From contig JAUXWC010000236.1 of the NCBI GenBank assembly GCA_030685025.1, forward strand, positions 1-33,200: 33,200 bases of DNA. Reading direction: 5' to 3'. The position numbers and the translations under genes were made by a program. Below, one piece after another: positions 8,460 through 15,473 of the stretch. The notes beneath the pieces were generated by a model that made no database searches, was not told where the DNA came from, and saw only the letters and a list, made by a program, of their open reading frames with translations. The first letter of the stretch is position 1; each line of letters starts with the position of its first letter. Source of the DNA: Rhodoferax sp. (GTDB lineage: Bacteria; Pseudomonadota; Gammaproteobacteria; Burkholderiales; Burkholderiaceae_C).

Positions 8460-8860
8460 GGGTTCTCCTGGGTTTGTGGTCAACTTGGTGATTCGATGTG
8501 TTTCGCCGGGTCGTCCCAGGCGAGGTGCTGAACGCTCGGAAGGACGCTCAACACGATGCAATAGTACCGTAGTGCAATGAGAAGTGGCCCCGGAATTTTG
8601 AACACCGGAATTTTGAACAGCGCTATGAGTGGGCACTCGGCTCAGGTCGCGTGCAAGACTTGTGAAAAGTGCATGGCATGGCGGAGGCGCATCTGTCCGG
8701 GGAGCGAAAAAAACCGATCAAGCGAGGTCATCGAAGCTTTGTCTGCATTACATTGGTATCCTTTGGTCGTGCAATCTGTGGGCCTTGCGCATTTCCCGAC
8801 GGCGTGTAGGTGCCAGCGGGTGTCGATCCAAGTGGCAGAACGCTTGAAGCTTTTCTTACT
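8460..8860. other. 401-bp divergent intergenic region, promoter-bearing
   Basis: This gap separates the minus-strand chalcone-isomerase-like gene from the plus-strand chemosensory module, so it must hold both promoters. Short open frames cross it, but none has a convincing ribosome-binding site or recognisable sequence. I could not find a convincing sigma-70, sigma-28 or sigma-54 promoter by eye. The only clear structure is a 15-bp tandem repeat at 8590-8619. Confidence 0.5.
8590..8619 (+). repeat. 15-bp perfect tandem repeat, two copies
   Basis: CCGGAATTTTGAACA is present twice head to tail (8590-8604 and 8605-8619), about 240 bp before the mini-MCP gene and 130 bp before the divergent gene. 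Two identical AT-cored units in a GC-rich promoter region could be a pair of regulator-binding sites, or a recent slippage duplication. Confidence 0.7.
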
Positions 8861-9583
8861 ATGGTTGACTCAATAATCTATTTTCTGATCGGGTTCCTTG
8901 CTGGCGGCGGTCTGGTGTGGTGGCGGGTTCGTCAGCTCCAGAAGGCCATGGCTACCATGGTGGTGACCAGCGAGCAGGCTGATGAAATTGAAGTCACCCA
9001 ACGCGCCGAAATCGATGAGTTGCGCCAGCAACTTGAATCAAATCAACAAACGCTTGAGCAGGAAAGAAATGCGCATCAGGCCGAGATCTCCCAATTGCAG
9101 CGGGAGTGCGAGCACGCGCTTGAAAAACTCAAAGCCGAGCACGCCCACATAACCGCCGCGGCGCTGGGCAGTTGCGACACCCTGTCCGCGGAGGTGGCTT
9201 CTTTGCTGGGTCTGGTGAAGACCTTTGAGCGCTGGCACGCCGACCTGAACATTCTGATTTCTCACAACGGGAAAATGCACACGAAGAACGACGAGTTTTC
9301 GTCCATCGTCAGGCAGATCGTCATCGTCACGCTGAATGCCTCGATCGAGGCGGCCAGGGCCGGGGAGCAGGGGCGGGGGTTTGCCGTGGTGGCGGATGAA
9401 ATGAGGGCCTTGGTCGCCCGTGCTGAAAAGCTTTCGAAGGACTATCGCAGTAGCCTCTTTGCCAATGATCTGATCACCACCACCACCTTCCAGGATCTAC
9501 AGGCCAGTGGCAAGATGATCATCGGCTCGGTGATAGGGCTGGACCTGGTCAACAAAAAGACCAAAGAAACGCTCAACTCGTAG
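8861..9583 (+). CDS. Membrane-anchored mini methyl-accepting chemotaxis-like protein
   Basis: A 240-residue protein with one N-terminal transmembrane helix (about 4-22), then a long Gln/Glu-rich coiled coil (30-105). It ends in a short MCP signalling hairpin whose tip, residues 163-178, reads EAARAGEQGRGFAVVA. The tip matches the CheA/CheW-contacting end of classical receptors. There is no periplasmic sensor domain and no HAMP. The descending arm after the tip is only about 65 residues, much shorter than in full receptors. It therefore looks like a scaffold or relay rather than a ligand receptor. It is the first gene of a same-strand five-gene module with CheX-like, CheY and CheA-like products. 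ATG at 8861 is chosen because the TM segment starts there. Confidence 0.8.
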   Translation: MVDSIIYFLIGFLAGGGLVWWRVRQLQKAMATMVVTSEQADEIEVTQRAEIDELRQQLESNQQTLEQERNAHQAEISQLQRECEHALEKLKAEHAHITAAALGSCDTLSAEVASLLGLVKTFERWHADLNILISHNGKMHTKNDEFSSIVRQIVIVTLNASIEAARAGEQGRGFAVVADEMRALVARAEKLSKDYRSSLFANDLITTTTFQDLQASGKMIIGSVIGLDLVNKKTKETLNS

Positions 9584-9595
9584 GTGGCGCAGCCC

Positions 9596-10147
9596 ATGAT
9601 CAGCAAGCAAGCCCAAGAAGGTTTCGAGCACGTGTTCAGGCACGGACTGAAGGAGAGCCTGTCCCCGTTGGCGGACGACGATTGTGTGCTGACGGTCTTG
9701 CCAGACCTGGCAGAGGCCAAGGAGCCCCAGGTCGTCATTTTGACCATTTCGTCATTTCTCTTGAGGCTGATCGTATTGATCCACTTCACCCCCGACGCAA
9801 CGACCAAAGAACACTTTGCGCGCATCAACAACAAACCCCTTGCGGAAATGGATGTGCAAACCTTTTATGACACCGTTTCCGAATGCGGAAACATGTGCTG
9901 CGGAATACTGAATCGCGATTTGCTGACGACCTTCCCGCACATGGGCTTGTCAACGCCAAACATTCTGGACAAACAATGTGCGGCCTATCTGGATATTCTG
10001 AAGTACGGACACATCAAGCACATCCGGGTTGACATCAACAACTCGGTGCGTTTTCACGCGACCCTGTGCGTCTGTGAACATACAGACCTGGATTTCGCGG
10101 TAGATGTTGACGCTGAAGAAAGCACCGGCGAACTGGAAATGTTTTGA
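9596..10147 (+). CDS. CheX-like (CheC/CheX/FliY phosphatase fold) protein
   Basis: A 183-residue soluble protein with the motif Glu96-x-x-Asn99 (SECGNMCCG). This matches the ExxN active-site helix used by CheX and CheC to dephosphorylate CheY-P. Only one such motif is visible, as in CheX. The beta-rich regions before and after the motif fit the fold, but overall similarity is low. The C-terminus is acidic and ends in GELEMF, close to the end of the next protein (GELELF). ATG at 9596 follows AGGTGG by 8 nt; an in-frame GTG at 9584, directly after the preceding stop, is possible. Its gene neighbours suggest it acts on the CheY encoded downstream. The assignment is by motif and context. Confidence 0.6.
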   Translation: MISKQAQEGFEHVFRHGLKESLSPLADDDCVLTVLPDLAEAKEPQVVILTISSFLLRLIVLIHFTPDATTKEHFARINNKPLAEMDVQTFYDTVSECGNMCCGILNRDLLTTFPHMGLSTPNILDKQCAAYLDILKYGHIKHIRVDINNSVRFHATLCVCEHTDLDFAVDVDAEESTGELEMF

Positions 10148-10170
10148 AACTCAACCAAAAAGGGTAGAGG

Positions 10171-11154
10171 ATGTCCATGGAAGATCACGCAAAACTGGTC
10201 AGCAAGGTCCTTGTGCTGGACCATGATCCTGAATGCCACGAGCGAATCAAGGCGTTTTGCGACCAAAACAACCTGGTCGGCCTCAAGGTTCTGGATGAAA
10301 ACGTGCTCACCGTGCTGAAGTCGAATGTCGACCTGGGAGCCATTTTGCTTGCCGAGTCCTATTCCGACAAAGGAACCGGTGGACTTGCATTGGCCCGCCT
10401 GATTCACCAGCTCCGGCCCGAGTTGCCCATCTTCCTGAGACGGGAAAGCACTGCCGGCATGGACGAGCTGTCTGACACCGACCGCAATTCGTTCAGCGCG
10501 TGCTACACCATCGACACCATCGAGACGCTGCGCAAGCCGATTGAAGAATGCATTTTCTGCCTGATCTATCCCAATGCGTTGGTGCGTGGAATCACCGAAC
10601 TTACCAAAACCGCACTGGAGAGTCAGTTCAAGGCGTTGCGGGTTGAAGTTGCCACGCCCTATGTCGTGCGCGATCGAATCATCTTCGGTGAAATCTTCAC
10701 GCTGATCCCAATCGAGAGCAACTGGTGCCGCGGGTACCTGATGCTTCAAACCGAGGAAGAAGCTCTGTTGGCGCTCATTGCCGACGACAAAACGCACATC
10801 AACCCTCAAGAGGGCGGCGGTTTTCGCGACGTCAACAACGTGCTGGGTGAAATCACCAATCTGGTTTGGGGTTCGTTCAAGAACCGATTCGTCTCGCATA
10901 CCGCGAGTCTCGGTACCCACGTATCGCAGGTTCCCTTGATCATCAACCACCTGCACCGGTATATTTCATTCGGGTCCGAAAAACCCCAGTTGTGCTTCAA
11001 GTACACGCTGCACGATGCCAACGGGCCGGGCCTGCGTCCGTTGACGATATATCAACGGTTTATCTTCAACCTGAACTGGACTCCGGAGGAGTTTGCAGAA
11101 AACGAAGCTTCGGTTGAAGACCTGTTTGAAATGGGCGAATTGGAACTCTTTTAA
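10171..11154 (+). CDS. Degenerate receiver fused to CheX-like domain
   Basis: A 327-residue protein. Residues 12-130 resemble a response-regulator receiver (strand VLVLDHDP with the acidic pair position, then the ILLAES strand). The phosphoacceptor Asp seems to be missing, with Ala61-Glu62-Ser63 at that place. Residues 140-290 form a CheX-like domain with Glu227-x-x-Asn230 (GEITNLVWG). The tail is strongly acidic and ends in GELELF. It may be a receiver-regulated CheY-P phosphatase or an adaptor locked in one state. The gene starts 23 nt after the first CheX-like gene and is followed 20 nt later by cheY. A second ATG at 10177 is also well placed after GAGG. Confidence 0.65.
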   Translation: MSMEDHAKLVSKVLVLDHDPECHERIKAFCDQNNLVGLKVLDENVLTVLKSNVDLGAILLAESYSDKGTGGLALARLIHQLRPELPIFLRRESTAGMDELSDTDRNSFSACYTIDTIETLRKPIEECIFCLIYPNALVRGITELTKTALESQFKALRVEVATPYVVRDRIIFGEIFTLIPIESNWCRGYLMLQTEEEALLALIADDKTHINPQEGGGFRDVNNVLGEITNLVWGSFKNRFVSHTASLGTHVSQVPLIINHLHRYISFGSEKPQLCFKYTLHDANGPGLRPLTIYQRFIFNLNWTPEEFAENEASVEDLFEMGELELF

Positions 11155-11174
11155 CTATTCATGGAAAGGCTAAC

Positions 11175-11543
11175 ATGGCTCAAATATTGGTGGTAGATGA
11201 CTCCAGCACGGTTCGCAACGAGGTGGGTGATTTTCTGAAGAAGAATGGGCTCACCGTGACGCTGGCAGTGGACGGGCAAGACGGACTCGCCAAGCTCAGG
11301 GCTGATCCCGGCATCAAACTGGTGGTAAGTGACGTAAACATGCCCAATATGGACGGACTCACCATGTCCGAACGGATTCGCGGCGAACTGAAGAACAGCA
11401 CTGTCAACATCATCATGCTGACGACGGAAAGCTCGCCGACGATGAAAGAAAGAGGCAAGGCGGCGGGCATCAAGGGATGGATCGTCAAGCCCTTCAAAGG
11501 CGACGCCGTATTGGCCACGTTCAAGAAGCTGGCTGGCGCCTGA
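11175..11543 (+). CDS. CheY-like single-domain response regulator
   Basis: A 122-residue stand-alone receiver domain with every key residue: acidic pair Asp8-Asp9, phosphoacceptor Asp53 (SDVNMPNMDG), Thr83 and Lys105 (VKPF). Trp102 holds the aromatic switch position. There is no output domain, so signalling must be by protein contact, as for CheY. It lies between two CheX-like genes and a CheA-like kinase gene, so phosphorylation by that kinase and dephosphorylation by the CheX-like proteins is a natural reading. A good ribosome-binding site (GGAAAGG) precedes the ATG. Whether its target is the flagellar switch, type IV pili or an enzyme cannot be told here. Confidence 0.9.
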   Translation: MAQILVVDDSSTVRNEVGDFLKKNGLTVTLAVDGQDGLAKLRADPGIKLVVSDVNMPNMDGLTMSERIRGELKNSTVNIIMLTTESSPTMKERGKAAGIKGWIVKPFKGDAVLATFKKLAGA

Positions 11544-11693
11544 AGCCGACACGCCCAGAAGACCGTGAAGCGCCGGCTTGACCCTGTGACGTGGTATCGC
11601 AGGCCAGGCCAGGGAACGGCTACGAGTAATCATTAGCGGGCAGCGTGCGCATTGATATCCAGGGATCCACAATCACAATTAAAGGATGACAAC

Positions 11694-14510
11694 ATGCGTT
11701 TTATCTATATTCTGTTGGTACTTCTGGGCTTTCTAGGGCATTCCTCGGCATTGGCAATTGAGGAGTCCCGGGCGGGCTGCGATTCCTGTCGAATCCAGGT
11801 CAAGAACCTGGACCAGCCCCTCAAGCTAAGCGGGAACTGGCTCTTCACCCGTGATGACAATGTCCATAACGCGAATGTTGAACTTGACACCAGTTCATGG
11901 CCCGTTATCAAGGCACCCGGTCCCTGGAAGGGCGCCTACCCGGACCAAAAGAATTACACGGTAGGCTGGTATCGCGGCGTATTCGAATTTGACCAGTCCA
12001 TGGTGGGGCAGGACGTTGTGATTCTGTTGAACGCCTACATGGGGCGGGTCAACGTGTACAACAATGGCCAGGAGATCTATAGGCGCCCCGGCGATATCAA
12101 TGTCGAGCGCTATTACGCCACACAGCCCATACCGATTCGGTTCCAGGTGACGCAAGTCAAGCATGTGCTGGCGATCCGTATCGACACCCTGCTGATGACG
12201 GGCGTTTACCAGTTGCCATTTGAAATACGCAAGTATGACAAGCACGACTCCAGTCTGGCTTGGCACCAGTTTCAGAATGGTGAATTGCGCATTCTTGCCG
12301 CCTTCATCGTGTTCTGTTTCGGCCTGTTCTTCATGCTCGTCTACCGCAAGACGCGGTATTCGCTGTACTTGGTTGCTTCGCTTGCCAGTATTTCGGTGTT
12401 TCCGTTTTTTGTTGCCCCCAGTGATTTTCTGATGAAGGTATTGCCGCCAGAGCCGATGCTCCTGCTGCATTACACCGGCTTGATCACGTTCTTTGGGGCC
12501 TACCTCTTCAGTCAGTTCTTCTACAAGTTCACGCCCAAAACCAACTGGGTGTTGGGCACGGTATACAGCCTGCTGGCGCTGACGATTGCGGCGCAAATGG
12601 TGCACCTGAATCTGGATTTGTTTCAGAAGGTCAGGGCCGTGTTTTTCATGACAGCCTTGCTGTTGGGTACGCTGGCGCTTTATCAGTCCGTTAGAGGGGC
12701 TCTTTCGAAGCGCCCCGGTGCGATCACGTTATGCATTGGTATGGGCATTTTCTACGTGGCTGGTGTCCACGACATGCTCCTGGCCCTCGGGCGCATCAAC
12801 TCGATGTCGACGCTGTTTTACGGTGTGCTGGGTTTTGTTATTTCAATGCTGTATGTGGCGAGCAATATTTTCGCCACCACCTTCGTTGAAAACAAACGAA
12901 TGGCGCATGACCTGAAACTCATGAACGAGAAGCTGGAAGATTTGGTCGCTGAACGGACCCTGCAACTGCGGCAGAAGACCAACGACATCCTGACCATGCT
13001 GCAAAACATGCCACAGGGTATTCTGACTGTTACACAGGGAGCCACCATCCATCCGGAGTATTCCGCGTATCTGGAGCAGATTTTCGAGACCAAAGACATC
13101 GCCGGTAAAGGCATGATGGATGTCGTTTTCTCAAAGACCAATCTGGGCTCCGACGTCCTGTCACAGGTAGAAGCCGTGGCCGATGCGTGCATTGGTGAGG
13201 ACAAGATGAATTTCGAGTTCAATACCCACCTCATGGTCACCGAGCTTGACAAAACCATGCCCAGCGGCAGAGTCAAGTCGCTGGAGCTGAGTTGGTCTCC
13301 CATCTGCAACGACGCCGACATTTGCGAGAAGCTGATGCTGTGCGTGCGCGACGTTACCGAACTCAAGGGTCTGGCGGCCGAGGCCAGCAAGCAAAGGCGC
13401 GAACTGGAGATGATTGGCCAGATCCTCTCGGTCAATCAGGAAAAGTTCCACCAGTTCATCGACAGCTCGGGCCAGTTCATAGAAGAAAACCGCGCGCTCA
13501 TCGAGAGCACCGAAAGCCGGGATCTGGAGGCTATCACGACGCTATTCCGCAACATGCACACCATCAAGGGCAACGCACGTACCTACGGATTGCTGCAGTT
13601 GACCAATACCGTGCATGAGACAGAGCAGGTGTATGACGATCTGCGGAAAAATCCTGATGCGGATTGGAACAAGGCGCGTCTGCTTGAACAGTTGAAAGAC
13701 ACCTACAGCGCCATTCAGGAGTACGCAAGGGTCAACGAAGTCAAGCTTGGACGCAGAGGTCCGGGACGGCGCGGCGGAGTCGACAAGTTCCTGATGGTTC
13801 AAAAGGATCATATCGAGAGTTTGATTGGCAGCCTGGAGGCCGCCAAGGAACATGATCCGGTGGTCAGGGACGATTTGCTCCATCGCGTGCTCAGCACTTT
13901 GAAGCAGATTGGAACTGAGAAGATCGAGGATGTTCTCGCTGGCGTGATCGATTCCCTGCCTTCGCTCGCCAGAGAGCTTGGGAAAGAAGCGCCCACCATT
14001 CAGATTGATGACAACAACATTGTTGTGCGCAACCAGATTGCCGATCTTCTGAAGAACGTGTTCATGCATTTGCTGCGCAACTCGATTGACCACGGCATTG
14101 AAACCGCCGAACAGCGGGTGGCGCAAGGCAAGAGTCCCGCGGGAACGATCAATCTCGGGTTGTCCACCAGTGACGGCAAGTTGTGGCTCAAATTGCGGGA
14201 CGATGGACGCGGGCTTGCGATGGGCTTCATTCGGAGAAAAGCCATCGATTCCGGTTTGATTCAGGAAAACCAGTCCGTTTCGCCTGAGCAACTGGCACAG
14301 CTTATCTTTGCGCCCGGTTTCTCAACTGCCAGCGTGGTGACCGAAGTATCGGGCCGTGGCGTGGGAATGGATGCGGTGAAAGGTTTTGTCGAGCGTGAAG
14401 CTGGCACCATCGAGTTGCGGCTCCTCGATGAGGACCCGAACAGCGAGTTCCGGCAGTTCGAAACGGTCATTTCATTGCCAGATAACTTTGCCCTCCGTTT
14501 GGACGCGTAA
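11694..14510 (+). CDS. Hybrid 7TMR-DISM / Hpt / CheA-type histidine kinase without P5
   Basis: A 938-residue membrane kinase. Domains in order: signal peptide (1-20); a periplasmic jelly-roll-like domain (about 30-180, with SGNWLF and WYRGVFEF strands) as in 7TMR-DISM sensors; seven predicted TM helices (about 197-392); a coiled coil (395-430); a PAS-like region (430-560); an Hpt domain with phospho-His622 in MHTIKG; and a CheA-type HATPase (N box HLLRNSIDHG with Asn796, G1 box DDGRG 836-840, G2 box GRGVGM 887-892). It stops soon after the ATPase, so the CheW-like P5 domain of CheA is absent. Ligand sensing and phosphotransfer are thus in one protein. ATG at 11694 follows AAAGGA by 8 nt. It lies 150 nt after cheY and may have its own promoter. 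Confidence 0.85.
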   Translation: MRFIYILLVLLGFLGHSSALAIEESRAGCDSCRIQVKNLDQPLKLSGNWLFTRDDNVHNANVELDTSSWPVIKAPGPWKGAYPDQKNYTVGWYRGVFEFDQSMVGQDVVILLNAYMGRVNVYNNGQEIYRRPGDINVERYYATQPIPIRFQVTQVKHVLAIRIDTLLMTGVYQLPFEIRKYDKHDSSLAWHQFQNGELRILAAFIVFCFGLFFMLVYRKTRYSLYLVASLASISVFPFFVAPSDFLMKVLPPEPMLLLHYTGLITFFGAYLFSQFFYKFTPKTNWVLGTVYSLLALTIAAQMVHLNLDLFQKVRAVFFMTALLLGTLALYQSVRGALSKRPGAITLCIGMGIFYVAGVHDMLLALGRINSMSTLFYGVLGFVISMLYVASNIFATTFVENKRMAHDLKLMNEKLEDLVAERTLQLRQKTNDILTMLQNMPQGILTVTQGATIHPEYSAYLEQIFETKDIAGKGMMDVVFSKTNLGSDVLSQVEAVADACIGEDKMNFEFNTHLMVTELDKTMPSGRVKSLELSWSPICNDADICEKLMLCVRDVTELKGLAAEASKQRRELEMIGQILSVNQEKFHQFIDSSGQFIEENRALIESTESRDLEAITTLFRNMHTIKGNARTYGLLQLTNTVHETEQVYDDLRKNPDADWNKARLLEQLKDTYSAIQEYARVNEVKLGRRGPGRRGGVDKFLMVQKDHIESLIGSLEAAKEHDPVVRDDLLHRVLSTLKQIGTEKIEDVLAGVIDSLPSLARELGKEAPTIQIDDNNIVVRNQIADLLKNVFMHLLRNSIDHGIETAEQRVAQGKSPAGTINLGLSTSDGKLWLKLRDDGRGLAMGFIRRKAIDSGLIQENQSVSPEQLAQLIFAPGFSTASVVTEVSGRGVGMDAVKGFVEREAGTIELRLLDEDPNSEFRQFETVISLPDNFALRLDA

Positions 14511-14534
14511 AAGCGACATCACCCCTATCCGGTG

Positions 14535-14570
14535 GCCCCCGGAGGTCCCCATGCGGGGCCGATCGGGGGC
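14535..14570 (+). terminator. Nested GC-rich hairpin after the kinase gene
   Basis: An outer stem GCCCCCG (14535-14541) with CGGGGGC (14564-14570) encloses an inner stem GG-T-CCCC / GGGGCC around an ATGC loop (14544-14560). It starts 24 nt after the kinase stop and lies 100 nt before the next gene. There is no T-run, so it may stop transcription with help from Rho, or only stabilise the mRNA end. Confidence 0.5.
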
Positions 14571-14669
14571 AGTATAGCTTGGTCAGAACACGCATATATC
14601 CACCAAGGCATAAGAACATCACAATAATGTAGTTTGCAATCTAACGAGCGCCCCCTACAGTCTGCCCCT

Positions 14670-15461
14670 ATGCATGACTTGGCGTTCATATTTGCGGGCT
14701 TCGCGGTCGGGTTGGTGGTTGGCCTCACCGGGGTGGGTGGCGGCTCGCTGATGACGCCGATCCTGATCTTTTTCTTTGGCGTCAAGCCCTATCTGGCGAT
14801 TGGCACCGACCTGCTGTTCGCGGCCTTTACCAAAATGGGCGGAACGGTCAAACTGGCGCGTTCGCGCCTGATCGACTGGCGCATCGTGCTGCACCTCAGC
14901 GCGGGCAGCATTCCGGCGGCACTCATTACCCTGTACATCCTGCATCGCCTCGGGCCAGCCAGCGCGGCGGTGCAAAGCGTGATGACCAGCACACTGGGTG
15001 GTGCCCTGCTGCTCACCGCCGCCGCCACGCTGTACAAGGCAGTACGCGGCAAGGCGGCCCCGCTGCGCCTTGTAAAGGGCCAGGAGGCGGCGGCCACCCA
15101 CCCCCGCCACTGGAGCCTACCGCTGCTGTTGAGCGCGGCGATTGGCACTTTGGTCACCCTGACCTCGGTCGGCGCCGGCGCCATCGGTGTGACGGCGCTA
15201 CTGCTGCTTTACCCCCTTTTGCCCTTGCCGCGCATCGTCGCCGCCGACATCGCCTACGCCGTGCCGCTGACCTTGGTGGCCGGCCTGGGCCACGCCTCGC
15301 TGGGTTCGGTCGATTGGTCGCTGCTGGCCAAGCTGCTGGCCGGATCGCTGCCCGGCATCTGGGTTGGTTCGCACCTGATGACGCGCACGCCGGAGCGGGT
15401 GATTCGCTCACTCCTCTCCGTGCTGCTGGCCTACGCCGGTGTCAAGCTGATTGCCCTGTAA
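14670..15461 (+). CDS. TauE/SafE-family sulfite/sulfonate-type membrane permease
   Basis: A 263-residue polytopic inner-membrane protein with about eight hydrophobic segments. The family N-terminal motif GLTGVGGGSLMTP falls near residues 16-28, and an inverted-repeat version (TSVGAGAIGVTALLLLYP) near 168-185. The internal duplication is the normal TauE/SafE architecture. Family members move sulfite, sulfoacetate or other organosulfur anions. Here it lies 12 nt upstream of sulfite reductase, which suggests sulfate/sulfite movement linked to assimilation, though direction and substrate are unproven. ATG at 14670 is preferred; the upstream TTG adds non-hydrophobic residues without family likeness. 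Confidence 0.8.
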   Translation: MHDLAFIFAGFAVGLVVGLTGVGGGSLMTPILIFFFGVKPYLAIGTDLLFAAFTKMGGTVKLARSRLIDWRIVLHLSAGSIPAALITLYILHRLGPASAAVQSVMTSTLGGALLLTAAATLYKAVRGKAAPLRLVKGQEAAATHPRHWSLPLLLSAAIGTLVTLTSVGAGAIGVTALLLLYPLLPLPRIVAADIAYAVPLTLVAGLGHASLGSVDWSLLAKLLAGSLPGIWVGSHLMTRTPERVIRSLLSVLLAYAGVKLIAL

Positions 15462-15473
15462 ACGGACCCGACC

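Noticed and set aside
8460-8860. Sigma-28 or sigma-54 promoter for the chemosensory module
   Set aside because: Short partial matches were seen, but none has both elements at the right spacing.
8577-8876. Possible small Cys-containing protein (CKTCEKC) before the mini-MCP
   Set aside because: No ribosome-binding site, no recognised family, and it overlaps the mini-MCP start in another frame. The Cys motif is probably chance.
11751-11790. Lipobox for the hybrid kinase near Cys29
   Set aside because: The residues before the Cys (Glu-Ser-Arg-Ala-Gly) are charged and do not fit a lipobox. A normal signal peptide ends near residue 20.
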